From assembly GCA_033816765.1 (NCBI GenBank), contig CM066290.1, positions 2,046,001 to 2,110,000 of the forward strand: a stretch of DNA of 64,000 bases. Reading direction: 5' to 3'. Shown here in pieces: positions 1 to 14,000 of the stretch (positions are counted from its first letter, which is position 1; each line of letters begins with the position of its first letter). Position numbers and translations under genes: made by a program. The stretch comes from Nothopassalora personata. Lineage: Eukaryota; Ascomycota; Dothideomycetes; Mycosphaerellales; Mycosphaerellaceae. A model generated the notes under the pieces. The model did no database searches, was not told where the DNA came from, and worked only from the letters and a program-made list of their open reading frames with translations.

Positions 1-1603
1 AATACATAACGATATTGAAGTACAATTGATCAGAAAAACAGCCACATGCCAACTGCTTTGACGCGCTCCTTCCTTGCACTCTTGGCCCTTCGCCCAAGGA
101 CTCAGCTCAACTTTCCGGAGCATCTCGTCGCGCTCTTCGATTGTGTAACCCTGGTCGTATCGATCAGTAACGAGGTCCATCTCCTCAAGCCTGACGAAAT
201 GCGTCTTTTTCAGGAACTTCCAGCCAAGGTACATGACAAGCATGATGGGCAGCTCAACATAGAAACTGACGAAGTCGACACCCTTGAAGTTAGGCGAGAA
301 GGAGGACCATCCTTGGACCAAGACAAGCACACTATTGAGCACGACTGAGGCTACGGGACCGTAGGGATATGTCCAGTTCTTGAAGGGGAGAAGATGCTCG
401 AGGCCTTGCTGTCTTATGCCCGTGCGAAATCGTAGCGATGCGAGACCGATGGCGATCCAAGAGAGCTGATTCGAAACACCCACGATATTTTGAAGCCATG
501 ACCACAGCTGTCCTGCGCCAATGTGGCTTGCGCCAAAGCAGAGTCCGCTGAGAGCTGCTGTCACAAGGACAGCGATCCAAGGGACATGGTGTCGGTTGAG
601 CTGGCCGAGAAACTGAGGCGCGTGGCGGTTGACTGCTAAAGAGTACATCAACCGAGACCCTGCAAAAAACGCATGGTTACCAGCTGATATGACGCTCGTC
701 ATGACGACAGCATTGATGAAGCTCCCAGCAGCTTTGCTTCCTGCCATTTGGAAGACGAGCGTGAAAGGCGATGTTCTAGCATCCTTCGTGGCCAGGTTGG
801 GGGAGGTAGTCATACGGGACATTCAGGCCGATCATCATCAGTACGGAAAGGATATAGAATATCAAGATTCTCCAGAACACGTTCCGGACCACTTTGGGCA
901 GTGTGCTTTGGGGGTCTTTGGTCTCGCCGGCGGTGATGGCGATGGATTCGGTGCCACCATATGCAAAGGAAGCCGTCACGAAGACACTCGCGAAGCCACC
1001 AATCCCGTTGACAAATGGAGCATCGCCCTGGTACCAGTATCAGAGACAATGTTCAAGGCGAGTAAGATGAAGAGGAATATCAAGCTCAATGCCCAGCCGG
1101 GAAAGTTGTCCGATGTGGTCCAGTACTGCAGTAAAGAGCTGCAGAGCCACCAGATCTGCTGCGGTGGACACAGCATCGTTGAACCAATAGTTCTGCCAAG
1201 TGTTAGCAATACCAAAACGTGTCCAAGGGAGTTCGTGCTGGCGTCCAGCTGCACCTCCTCCAACATACCCAAGTCAACGCAAATCCAAACGCATCGTCCA
1301 CAAATCGGCCAGCAAACGTGCAGAACGATCCAGCTACCGGTATGAATGCGGCCATCTCGCCCAGCGACAACATGGTTGATGAAGACGATAGCTCCAACGA
1401 TGGCATAGGCAATCAGCATCGAAGCAGGGCCGCCTTTCGCCAGTGAGCTGCCTGTACCAAGGAAGAGCCCGCGCGAGTGTTGGACTCATGGGCGCATCTG
1501 GTGGTGGCAGCAGTTCATTGTCGTGCGTGGGTACATAGTCGACCTCTGGTCCGGCCTTGTCCCCAATTCGCCCTTTCGAGACCTCGACATCGTGGGCTGC
1601 CAT
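1..1603 (-). pseudogene. Amino-acid permease pseudogene (APC family, lysine-permease type), partial
   Basis: Minus-strand fragments match, in order, a fungal plasma-membrane amino-acid permease: GLFLGTGSSLAKGG then MLIAYAIVGAIVFI, LGEMAAFIPVAGSF, NYWFNDAVSTAADL, FAYGGTESIAITAGETKDP, VMTSVISAGNHAFFAGS and FKNWTYPYGP. One real intron (1193-1268) has GTATGT, GCTAAC and CAG. The fragments lie in different frames. Single-base shifts fall near 1374, 1134 and 801. About 60 residues are missing near 1038, and the first-helix QMIAIGGTIGTG-type segment is missing near 1476. These are not RIP changes, so the gene decayed by indels. ATG at 1603 is the best start (GTG at 1624 is in frame). No stop is reached before base 1, so the C-terminus lies outside the window or is also lost. 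The neighbouring synthase is on the same strand; the permease may once have supplied an amino acid to the cluster (inference). Confidence 0.8.
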
Positions 1604-2068
1604 GGGCGGATGATTGTCGCCCACCGGAAATGATTCTCTCGAAGAAGAGTAGTGAGTGGCAGTCGTCTTACCATTCTGATGAGCTTCAGCTGCCCCCTGT
1701 CAGGTCCAAATGATTGATTGCCTTGGTATAGATAGGCCGAGGCTAGACGAGGTTTGCAACACTTATGGAGTAGAACTAGTTCAGAACACACACCGCCGCA
1801 CGATCATTATCTCCTCTGACATGGAGCCACTCGTGCAGTAGAGATTTCGATCGAGCACACATTATCCCAAGTTATTGCTATTACAGTACAAATGGCCTGA
1901 CTTCCACCATTGCTCAGATGCCTATTGTGGTGCATATAGACAGAAGGAACGTTCAGTTGACGTACGATTCAAGACAGCGTGCTCGAGCTCTTTTAACAAT
2001 CTACCAGCATGACTTTGTCCCGGCATCGCTATACATAGACCAAGAAGATCTGACCACATTTTCTGACG
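1604..2068. other. Intergenic region between permease remnant and PKS-NRPS stop
   Basis: Unique-looking DNA without RIP. It should hold the 3' UTR of the PKS-NRPS gene and the old permease promoter. An ATG followed by GTAAGA occurs near 1675 on the minus strand and might be an upstream permease exon, but no supporting coding sequence is visible. I see no other gene. Confidence 0.5.
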
Positions 2069-5000
2069 CTACCGCTGTTCCGGCTGTCCCATGAAGGGAA
2101 ACTCTATCTTTCTTCCGTCTGCGAATACAGCGCGAAGATAGATCGCAATCATGGGCTCAATCCCTAGCTCCTGAGCTCTTGTGATCCACTCTTCCAACTC
2201 AGTCTCGGCGAATTGCTTGCCATGTATCTTCTCGAAATGCTCTTTGAACTCATTTGGTCGTATCTTGACGCCTCCACTATGATGGCGGAAGCGGATGTGA
2301 GAGGGTTGCTCTGGATGAGTTGCTGTATCGACAATTGCCATGGCAATGTCCTCAACTGGTGCAAAGTCGAGATACCCCGAGACGGGCAGCTTGGAGAGCT
2401 GCGGCACAGCACCCATGAGAGCTGAGAACCTCAAGATTGAGTTGAGCGCGTCTTCCGAGGGCGCTTCGTCACCGATCAATGCGCAAGGACGATGAATCGT
2501 GATGGGCATCCCAGATCCAGATTTGGCGGCTGCTTCTGCCATGCGCTCGAGCAATACTTCGCCGACCCATTTACATGCTGTCAGTCCTTCGGATCCATCG
2601 GTGATTGGGTGATGCCGTCTTACGCTGACAGGTGGCAGCGCAGCCTGCGAGTCCTTTGCGAGAAGCGTGACTCGACTCGATGAGATGAAGTGCAGTGGGA
2701 TGCGGCGAGGAGCTGCACCAGTCGCCAGGAACTTGACACTTGCAACGTTCGATTGCCTGAGTGAGGTGTAAGTGTGCAGGCAATGCCCGTGGCCTCCAGC
2801 TATAATGATGCGGTCCACACGTCGGAAAATGTACGTGCTGGTATCATCGTCCAAGCCCAAATTGGGCAGGTGGAGAGTGCTGCCTTCGTAACCAACGATA
2901 CGCGATGTGTCGACAATGCCTGGGAGTTTGCTCAGTGAGTGAACCGCAACGCAATGAACCCGCTCGATGGTAGGGTCGTGGAGAAGGCGTTGGAGAACGT
3001 GGCCGCCAAGGAAGGTGTCAGCGCCGGTCAAGAGAACCTCCTTACACGACTTCGCACGAGAACTTTTCGAATCAGGTGCGATCAATGCTGTCTTCACGTC
3101 CTCTGTAAGCTTCGTTTCCTCATTCCACTCAATTCTGGCCAGAGAGGGCAGATCTGTGGCTCGATTCGATATCAAGTCTGCCATGCCTCCGAGGGTACTG
3201 TGCTTGAACATATCCCGGATGGATAACTTGACCAGCATTTCTGTGGCGATAGCCGCTTGCAACTTCGCAAGATCTAGAGACGACCCTCCCATCGCCCAGA
3301 AGTCGACAGTCGGCAGCCGTGGAATATCGCTGCGGTCAAGGACACGCTGCCATATCAGGTGCAGTTGAACCTGTGTGAGCGTGGTCATGCTATCTATATC
3401 CTTGGCTGGACGAATAGCCTCTTTCCTTTGTGGCAAGGGAAAGTCGGCCAGTTTGCGACGATCTACTTTACCGTTGGCATCTACTGGCATCTTGGTATGG
3501 ACGATGACACGACTTGGCTTCATGTGCTGCGGTAAGGCGATGCGCTGCATGAAGTCCTCCAGATGTGCTTCCAGTAGGTTGTCGGCAGGCTGTTCTTTAT
3601 TGTCGCTGGCTCCAGCAATCGAAGCGATATCTTTAAGCACCACATGTGCGAGGAGTGAGAGGTCCTCGTGATGCTGAAATGTCGTGACAATAGCATCCGC
3701 GAACATATGTGATCCTTCAGTGAGGATGGTGTTTTCGACATCCGTCAAGTCAGTCCTAAGACCTCGGATCTTAACGGTTGTGTCGCCACCCTTCCGACCG
3801 AGGAAGCCCAGCGTCCCATCTTTCCGCCATACTCCCCGGTCTCCAGTCCTGTACATTCTTCCCGCAGGGAAGTCGGTGCCGCTGGGGTATTTGATGATAC
3901 GATTTTCGATGAACGACTTCGCGGTCGCATCGGCATCAACATAGCCGAGAGCTACTCCAACTCCGGTGATACACAATTCGCCAGGCACGCCAGGGGGACA
4001 AATGTCACCATGAGAATCCAGAATGAAGATACCGACGTTCGGTAAAGGACAGCCGACTGACGTCGCGGCAACTGTCAAAGAATCCTCGATTGTCTCGTCG
4101 CCATGTTGCATGCTTACACAGATGCTGATCTCCGTTGGACCATACATATCTGCATGAAGTGGGCGGCACCGCACTTTCGCCAGGTCTTTGCGAAGCGCTG
4201 CAGGGACTTTTTCTCCGCCCGAATACGCTAGGCGCCACCTGTTGAGGCGCGAGAGGTTGTCACAGCCATAACGGAGCCACATTAAATACTCCGTGGGGCA
4301 CGCGAATGTGAGACTAACATCTTCCTGGACCATCAAGCCGGTTATGGCCACAGGATCACCTCGTGATGACTGTGGCGCGATGACTAACGTGCAGCCATGC
4401 ATCAAGGCAAGCAGTGCCTGAGCAAGAGCCATATCGAAGCCCAGACCGCTCTGCTGTAAGACAACTTCACCTGGTTGTACACCATGAACTTCGGCCTGGT
4501 GCGCAAGGAAATTGAGGAACCCGCGGGATGATAGCAAGATTGCTTTCGGTACACCAGAGGTGCCACTTGTGCACAGAATGAGAGACGCTTTGCTTGGATC
4601 TTCGTGGTTATGCATGTCGACAGGATCGTGCGTGAGAGTAGGAACGTCTTGCAGAGGAATGACGTGAGCTACTGGCGTTCCTCCAACAATATCTGCGGCC
4701 AGTGCCTGCATAGCCGTAGTATGAAGGAGGACGTCGCATTCGCACGCTCGAATCATGGCAGTCAGCCGGACAGGTGGCAGTGTGGTGTCAAGCGAGACGA
4801 ACGTTGCGCCGATTCTGAAGATGGCGAGCATGCCAACGATCCACTCTCTTTGTGGTTCGCAAAGGACAGCGATGCGAGAGCCCCTATGCGGCAGGAGATG
4901 TGCTGACAATGACTTGACGGCCAATGACAGATTTGTGTATCTGAGCGAGCCGGACACGTCTTTCACAGCGATGGCACCTGCGTGTTCTTGGCACATTCGC

Positions 5001-8000
5001 TCGAACCTCTCCGTTAGCGTTGATGACCAATTCCCCAGATCCACAGACTTTGGCACGCCGAAGTCAAGTGCTTTCTGTATTCCGGCACGAGGATATATCT
5101 GGAGTTGTTGATCCGTATCCGCAGTGGATGATTGCACAGCACTTTCCAGGAGAGTGACATACATCGATGTCAGCAAATCGGTAGCTTCGCGCGAGTATAG
5201 GTCCGACCGAGTTATGATTTGAACATACGACGGACCAGAGGCAGGCATCGGCGTGACACAGAAAGTGATGTCGTATGGTACCTTTGAGTCTATGAGGCCT
5301 TTAACACGGAGGTGACAGTTCCCTAGAGGGATGTCGACAGTCTGTCCAGGGCGGAGATCAAAACAGATTTGGAACAGTGGCGTGCAAGTGGCATCGCGGC
5401 GGGCCGCTGCAGTTTCAAGGATGGTCTCGAATGGCACACTTGAGTGTATTCGTGCCTCGCGATATGTGCTGTTAACTTGCTTCGCCAGGTCCCTGAAGGA
5501 CCCAAAATTGTTCGCTCGCAAGCGGAGTGGCAACATGTTGATGAAGAAGCCCAGAGTATCTGCCGTCTCCGTGTCCCGGCCAGAATCCGTGACGCCGAGG
5601 CATATCTCCTCTACGTCTGTCAGTCGTGACATCAGGTATTGCACGGCAGCCAGATAGAAGTTGACGGGAGTGAATCCCAGGCTGCGACTGGTTGCATTGA
5701 TGCGTTCCACAATTGCTCCATCTATCTTTGCCAAGCTCTTGTGATTGGTACATGCATCGAGATTTGGCCGAATCTTTGTTGAGCTGAATGGAAGAAGAGG
5801 CAGAGGCTCGGGTGACGGCGTGAACTGCTCCTGCCAGAACATCCCCGACCTATCGGCTACTTTGTTACTCTGGCCCTTCGCAATTTCAATCAAAGATTTG
5901 CCTGCAGCTTGTAAAGCAACGCCCTGGTAAGCCATGTCAAGGTCTCGAAAGAAGACCTGCCATGTCGATCCATCCATAGCGATGTGATGGAAGCCGATCA
6001 GCAAGGTGTGCTGATTGCTTGAATGAGAGATCAAGATGACTTCCAGGGCATCGCCTAGTTCTAGCTGCCACTTCCGTGAACTCAGCTCATCTTGCACTCG
6101 TTCGACGACCTTTGAGCTGTCGCCGCTGGAAGGTATATACTTGAAGCGTTCTAACGGAACTTGGAGAACTCCTTGTCGAGGCGTATGGGTTGAGTCCTGG
6201 AAGAAGCATGTGTGCAGACCTGGATGATGGGCGACAACAATCGCCACGGCTCGACGCAGACGCGCAACATTCACGATCCCATGCAAATCGTAGGTGAGGA
6301 CATTATTGTCCTGGGCATGATCCGATGAAATATGATCGGCTATCCAAATTCTACGCGAGATGGACACAACTGGTCAGCAAAGGTATCGACGATCGGGGAT
6401 CATGTTATGTAAACGCTATCGTTGATACGAAGCTATGGCAGGACTCACCGTGCCTGAGCTCGCGTCATGGGCCCAATCTCTTGCAACTTCGGCAGTGGCT
6501 GCACCTTCGCCTGGTGATCCTGCTCGCCATAGTCGGAGTCCACCGTGCTCACACTGGTTGCCAGCGTGGAGGGGTCTGCTTCGTCTGAGCTGGAGTCAGA
6601 TGCAATCGACCCCTTGCCAGAAGGCGGTTGCGCCTCTGCTTGCTGGGAATCGGCGCCATCTTCAGTAAAATCTGGATTCGCGGCTGGTGGCGGTGTCTCT
6701 CCACCGCTGCCAATCTTCTCTGCAAGATACTGGCTCGCTGCAAATGCACAGACAGTCTCGCCACTGTCACCACTCAAGATCTTAAGGACTGGCACATCTA
6801 CATGTACCTGCTTCAAGAACCACGTCCGTAGCTCGACGGCAAGCAGTGAGTCTATGCCCACGTCTAGCAACGACGCATCGATCTTGAAGTTGCCCGGCGC
6901 CATCTGCAGCATCGTCTCTATTCTATTCGCAAGAGCTCGTGTAAGAACGGTTGCCGCCTCTTGTTCGGATTTCGTTGCGTCCAGCTGCGCGACTATCGAG
7001 ATATGGTCGGCATCCGCAGCACTGGATACGGGGTTGGAATTTCGGTCCTCTCTGACAAAGTGTGAGGTGAGTTGGTTGTTGAACCACGGAGGATGTGCTT
7101 CACTCCCAGTGCTGGGGCTATAGTTGTAATAGCCCATCCCCGTCACGAGCTCAGCAGTAGTAGAGTCTACGACTTCGCCTTCCCGCGCCGGACTTGCTGC
7201 CACTGCTTCAGCGAAGATCTGATGCATGTCAGACTCCGACAGTGGCAATTTCATGGTGCGTGCAAGCTTATCGAACAATGCCTGACCTCTTTCAGCGACA
7301 TATCCCACATCAGCAACGCATCCGACATCCATGACGGATGCAGGAAGCCCTTTCAGACGACGTTGTTTTGCCAGCATAACCTGATACAAAGAAGCCGCAT
7401 CGTAGTTCGACTGACCTGCGTTTCCAATCACGCACGACAGAGTGGAGAAGAGTATGAAGAAGTCAAGGCTGGGATCCTGGAACTCTTCGTGTAAATGCCA
7501 GGATCCGTCGACCTTGGGCGCCAGTACTTCGGTCATGTCTGCGAGTTCCATGTCTAGGAATTGGCGGTCTCGAAGTACGAGAGCAGCGTTTGCCACACCC
7601 ATGATGGGTGGCATCTCAGCACGAATAGAAGCGACCGTGCTCTGTACTGATGCCTTGTTGGTCACATCCATTCGATAGACGCTGATGTTCGCTCCAAGTT
7701 GAGCCATCTCTTGCAGCCATTGAGGATCAACGTTGGCGCTTCGGCTTGCCAATGCGATATGGCGTGCTCCATTCTCAACCATCCACCTACAGATAGATCG
7801 GCCTAAGGTCGATACCAAGCTGACCATGAGGTAGGTACTGTCAGGCGAGAACATTCCATGGCTGCTGATAGGGGTGATAGTGACCTGCAGTGGGTGATCT
7901 GAATCCACAAACCAGTCTACCACGGCCGGATAGCTAAGTGAGGACAGTGGCAGATCTGGTAGAAGATGTGCAGGTACCATGGCATCTCTATGTGTCTGGC

Positions 8001-11000
8001 CAATCGAGTCGCCTTCGTCATCATCATCAATTGCCATGATGTGTGCAATGGCTTCTTCCAGCTCAGCCGAGGGCAGCGCTTTACCGTTTGAAATGAGCGC
8101 GTCAAGATCCAACGTGGCACCGGGAAACATGGACAGTAGCTTATCGCTTATGGTGTCACCTTTGTCAAGATTCACCACAAAGCTAACATTTGGGGGCAAG
8201 CTTTGCCGCAAGATGTGATTAGAAGATCGCGGGTGAAGACGAGTAGCGTCGGGAAAGTTTGACTTGGTTCTGGCTGTTGACTCCGTGAAGAAGATGCGCC
8301 TTTCTGCATTCGCCAGCTGGTAAATGAGGCGAGCCAGAGCTGCCGAGGCGCCATGTATGACAATGGTAGGCTCTGATGCGGCAAGCGATGGGATTGCTGC
8401 GAGTATGTGCTTGGCCAAGATGGTATGAGCGCAGACTCGAAGCTGTTGTGCAGTGCATTGAATGCCAGTCTTGAGATAAAGGACATGGTCATTCGCAATA
8501 GACGCATTAGTGCAATGTGCACTCGCCAGAGCCATGACCTGCTTGTTGTCTTGATCGTACCCTGTAAGAAGGACAACTGATGATTGTGGCAATGAAACCG
8601 ATAGAGCAGTATGGAGTGTGGTGAAGCCGGCCAATTGCGCTCGTTGCTGTCGCTTCGCAGGAGCTTGCCACGGGGCGATTTCCTCGACCTGCATGTGACC
8701 GTCGCGAGGCACAGCCGTGAGCTGGGCATCAGCCTTGTCGATGAAAGTGACGGCTTTAGTGATGTGACGCTCGGCAGAATTGAGCCTGCTGTTGCGCTCC
8801 GTGTCTGGCTTCAGGCGAGGGATCAGGATCTCGTCATCATCCGACACCGTCAATTCGAGTTCATTCGACCACAAAATGGGTGACTTTGCGAAGCTCTCTG
8901 CAGCACCCAGTCGCAAGCGAACGAAAGTCTCCACGATGAGGCGTGCGTCGGACGGCCTTGTGCCCTTTGTGGTAGTGTTCAAGAATTGAAGATTGATGTT
9001 TTCCAGCTCCACAACCAGAGTTCGACAAAGACCAATCATCATGGCCGAAGAGGGATGTTCGTTGTCCAGATGGCCAGTCGTCACCCATAGCATATCAGTA
9101 GCACAGGCGAAGAGCGCTTGAAGCTTCTCCAATCGTGTCTCGGTGATAGGCTCCGAGAAAAAGGGCTTCTCGAGTTCGCACAGTGCGATGACCGTGGTTG
9201 GGCCCGAGAGATGGAGTTCGGGATCGATTTGGTCGAAACGTGGGACCACTTGTACTCTTCCAGCAAAACGTGACACGGATTGTGAAATACTGCGGATTGT
9301 CTTCGACATAGCCAAAGAATGTCCGCCGATGATCAATACCTGATCGACGACAGGAATGTCATCCAGGAATTCCAAAGGCTCGCGGAGCATGTCGATTCGA
9401 TTATCTGAGGCTTGCGAGACGATCACCGAGACAGCATGCTGCACGGGATCGGGGATGTCACTTTGGTGCATGTCAACGCCTGTGAAGCCAGTCTCTCGGA
9501 GCGTGTCATCCCATGCCTGGAGCTTGAGACCAGGCTGATTAGCGTCTCCTTCGCGGTTACCCAGCCACCAGCCTTCCAATGGACCCATGAGAAGCGTGCC
9601 TTCAAGGTACTCGCCCGTCACTTCCATAATGAAAAGGTATCCACCAGGCTTTAGCAAGCGGCGCACGTTCTGTATCGATTTCTTGATGTCTGCAGTCGCG
9701 TGCAGAACGTTGACTGCAATGACCACGTCCTGCGATTCAGCTTCGAATCCCTGCTCCAGCGGGTCGCGTTCGAGGTCGAGGACCTTGTAGACCACTCGAT
9801 CCGCAGCGGCGGCGTTTGTCGGTGAAAGGCGTTCTCGCGCCTTTTCAAAAAAGCCAGCTGAGATATCCGTGAATGTGTATTGGCCAAGAGCGTCTCCAAG
9901 CTGGTTCAAGATTCCGAGGGTAGTACCGGCACTGCCTCCCCCGACTTCCAAGATGTTTGCGCGGGGATGGCGGTGCGCGAAGCGACGCACAAGGGCAGCG
10001 ATAGTCTGATTCAGTCGAATCTGGAAGCGTCCATGTGAGTACAGCCGGGCCCAGACACCTTCACGGATATATAGCTCCAGAGCCCGTTCCTCGCCCGCCA
10101 TTATTTGAGCAAGATGCTCACCTGCAATATGAATCGCTCGCATGTCTACTTGATCTTTAAAGGCCGGGTCTTGCTTGTACTGTTCCATGAGCGCAGCACC
10201 GTCGTTGAGCCACGATGCGGGAGCCACTGGGTGCTTCCCTTCCGCAGTCTGCTGCAGTAATCTCTTCGCAACTCTATAGAACGCTTGGCGATCCCAAGTC
10301 CATTCAGGGACCTGAGACTCTGGCACGGTGGAGAAAAATTGCCGCAGATAGTAGACACATGCTCGATTGACTGCCTCGATGAGTCGTAGCTCAGCGTCAT
10401 CGGGAACGAGCTCGGGCAGACCAGATCCATGCGCATAGAACAGGTCCGGCTGGTACTCAATACGAGAGAAAACAGGACGATCCTTCTCAGCACTTGAGGG
10501 TGTCCAATTGTCCATTTTGAAACCCTCTGCCTGTATGATGCATCTCCCTGAGGGACCGAATACGTGAATGTCGCCTTCTACCGAGCGCGCAGTGTTCTTT
10601 GTTAAAAAGCAGTCTGATTCGATGGCGACATCCTTGTCATCATGGGTTAAGAAGCTCGCACGAGGATTGAATATGAGGCGTGAGCACGCAGACGGCAGCC
10701 ATGAACCTCGGATGGGGATGCGGGTCGGGTTGACCACAGTAGCCAATATTGCTTGGAGAGCAACGTCCAGAACTCCGGGATGCGCAAGGTACAGGCTGCC
10801 GACATCTTCGGCGGGCCACGACGCCATGGCGCTTGAAAAGCCTTGCGTGCGGCGAATTTGCTTCATTCCTCGGAAGAGACCCGTATAGTCCAATCCGGTA
10901 GTCTTGAGAATAGCTCGGTAATATGCTTCACCGTCGATGGATGTAGTGCCGGAGCGCGGAGAACATCGCGATGGCATGAGGGCAGCTTCAGTATCATCGT

Positions 11001-14000
11001 CATCATCGCCATCTTCGTTTGATTGCAGCAGCTCAACGACAAGGCGTCCACTGCAATTCTTCTCCAACGCCCCTCCGTTGACACTGCTTGAGCATGTGAA
11101 GTCGGCTTCGATGGCTGTGCTATCGCTGACTGGCCGACGCCGCACAGAGAAAACCATCTCCACACCACTGTTGTTGTTTTCCTCTAACACCAAAGCGCGT
11201 GGGATGACCAAGTCCCGAATCTCGATAAGTCTGATCCGATCCAAGCCCACGAACTCGGCGGTAGCTTCGAGGGCCAGCGCGATGTAACTAGTGGTGGGAA
11301 AGAGAATAGCTTTCCCAAAGACATGACCTCGTGTCCACGGTAATTCGTTAACCTTCAGGATGTTACGCCAGCGCATTTCATGCTCCGAGTCGTCAGCTGC
11401 ACGCCTGCCCAGCAACTCATGCGGTGGTCTCTCTGCAAGTCGGTATCGACTAGATATTCTGCTCTCCTTCCAGAATACTTGATCGTGTGACCAGCTGTAG
11501 CTCGGTAGGCCCTTTAGGACAGTGGCCTTCTCCGGCGAGCCTGGTCCGAGATATGCTTTTCTCCAGCCATTGAAGTCGACCCACGTGCCCAGAGTTGTCC
11601 AGGCCGATCCCAGCGAGACAGAAAATGCTTTTACATCGTTTTTGCCTCTTTGTAAAGTTGCCGTGTAGGGAATGGATGCATTGACGCCCAGAGCGGCCGT
11701 GATTGTTTGTGTTGCGGGGCCCTTGAGCGCTGGATGAGCACCGACTTCAACGGCCAAGTCGAAGGGTCCTGCACGCCACAGCGAGCATTGCACGGCTTCG
11801 GAGAACAGGACTGTTTGGCACATGTTGTCAACCCAATACTGATCTGCCAGCACTGAAAGATCTTCTGGGTCATCAAGCAGCTCTGCATGGCCATGGACCG
11901 ATGATATCCAGATACAATCTTCGTTCGGCAGCCGCACTTGAATGTCGCATGCTTGTAACGACGCGAGGTACGGCTTGGCGCAAGGCAGCATATGGGACGA
12001 GTGGTAAGCTGTGTCGACCTTTAGTAACCTCGCAAAGACTCCTTTTTCATCCATCGCGGCCTTTGCCGAATGAATAGCGTCGACATCGCCAGATAATGTA
12101 GTTGAGGTAGAAGAGTTGCTGGCAGCCACGCTCAATTGACGATTGAAGCCTTTGCAGAAGATTTCTGCCTCGTCAATACCCAGCCCGACGGCCAGCATGG
12201 TTCCTTGCTGGCCCTGTTGTCCTTGTGCTAGGTGGGCATGGAAACCGCGATAGTAGGCGACGCGCATAGCGTCCCGTGCCGATAGAAGACCAGCAGCATA
12301 CGTCGCAGCTATTTCGCCTGAAGAATGGCCCACCACGCCACGGAATGATAGCCCTGCAGCCACAAGGGTATCGACCAGGGCTATCTGAATTGCTGTGCAG
12401 AGAGGTTGTGAAAGCGCAGCTTCTTGAAGGCGTGATTCTGATTGCTCTTTCAGCAGCTCTAGCTGCAATGACCAAGAAGGAGCATCAGGAAGCGACTGGA
12501 GTGCAGCTTCGCAAGCCTCAATACTGACCCGAAATGCGTGACACCTGCGGATCATGTCCCGACCCATCGTAGCCCACTGCGCTCCTTGACCTGTGAATAT
12601 ACCAAGAATGCCGGGCGTGTGCCACTTGAGCTTGGACGGTGCCCGCGCGCCCAGCTCGGACGTCGTTGCACGAGCCGCTCGTGAAGCTTCCAGCAGCTCT
12701 TCTCTGGATCCCCCCGGAAAGAATGTACGATGCGGAAAGGTGGTCCGATGCACCTGTGTAGAGAAACTAAGATCGTCGAGGTCGATATCATGGTCTTCGT
12801 CCTCAAGAATTTCAGCTAACGCGCCGATGTTCGCTGCCAGCGACTGTTCTGTGCATGCCGACAGTAGTAGTGGTCCAGCAAAGAGTTCTTCCGCCCCAGA
12901 AATTCGCTTCGTTGAGGCGAACTTCTGTGTACAGGGGCCAATGTATTGCTCCATGATGACATGGACATTGGTTCCTCCAAAACCAAAACTGTTTACGCTT
13001 GCACGCCTTGGTGAAACTGTCGAGGGCCATGGAGCTGCTGCAGTGGGGATTCGGAGCCGGTGATAATATGGCTGTATGTCTGGATTTAGCTGTTTGAACA
13101 GCATATTAGGCGGAATGACTCCGTGTTGCAAAGCAAGTGAGGTTTTAAGCAACCCAGCAAGACCAGCGCAGCCCTCCAGATGACCAATAACAGTTTTGAC
13201 TGATCCGCAACTCAATTTCTTGTCGCCGTCACTCTCAATAATATTGTCTTCTCCATGGCCAAAGAACGCATCGAAGATTCCACGTGCCTCCTGGGGATCG
13301 CCAGCCATGGTGCCAGTACCGTGCGCCTCGAAGTACTGCGGATGTTCGGCTGCATTGCGCACGTCCAGGCCAGCGCGGGCATATGTTTGACGAATCAGTT
13401 TTGCTTGTGCATCACCACTTGGCATTGTCATGCCTGTTGTTCTGCCATCCGAGTTCATGCCAGTCTCACGAACTATGCACTCGATATGATCGCCATCTGC
13501 GAGTGCTTGTGAAAGCGTCTTCAGCATGATAGCAGAGACCCCTTCACCTCGAGCGTACCCATCCGCCCAAGTATCCCACATTCGAGATCGTGAAGTTGGT
13601 GAGAGCATATGTAGTTTACTTTCAGAGACATACGGTGCCGTGTCAAATATCAGGTTGACACCGCCAACGATCGAGGATGTTGATTCGCCGTTGCGGAGAG
13701 ACTGCACCGCAAAATGCAACGCAGCTAGTGATGACGAGCATGCGGTATCCAAGGTCACCGAAGGCCCCTGAAAGTCGAAAAAGTAGCTGATCCGATTCGA
13801 AAGAATGCTTGGAGTTGCGCCGGTGCCATGATACCGATTTATGACTTCTAAGTCTCGCGTCTGGATGTTGCTGTAGTCGTTGGTCATGCAGCCAACATAC
13901 ACTGATGTAGCGCTCCCTTGCATCCTTTCCATGGGATACCCAGCACTCTCGATGCATTCATAGACGCTCTCAAGAAGTAGTCGTTGCTGTGGGTCCATCG

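Noticed and set aside
1193..1268. Frameshift in the permease at this point
   Set aside because: GTATGT, GCTAAC and CAG with FALTW/NYWFN continuity show a normal 76-nt intron; the true breaks lie elsewhere.
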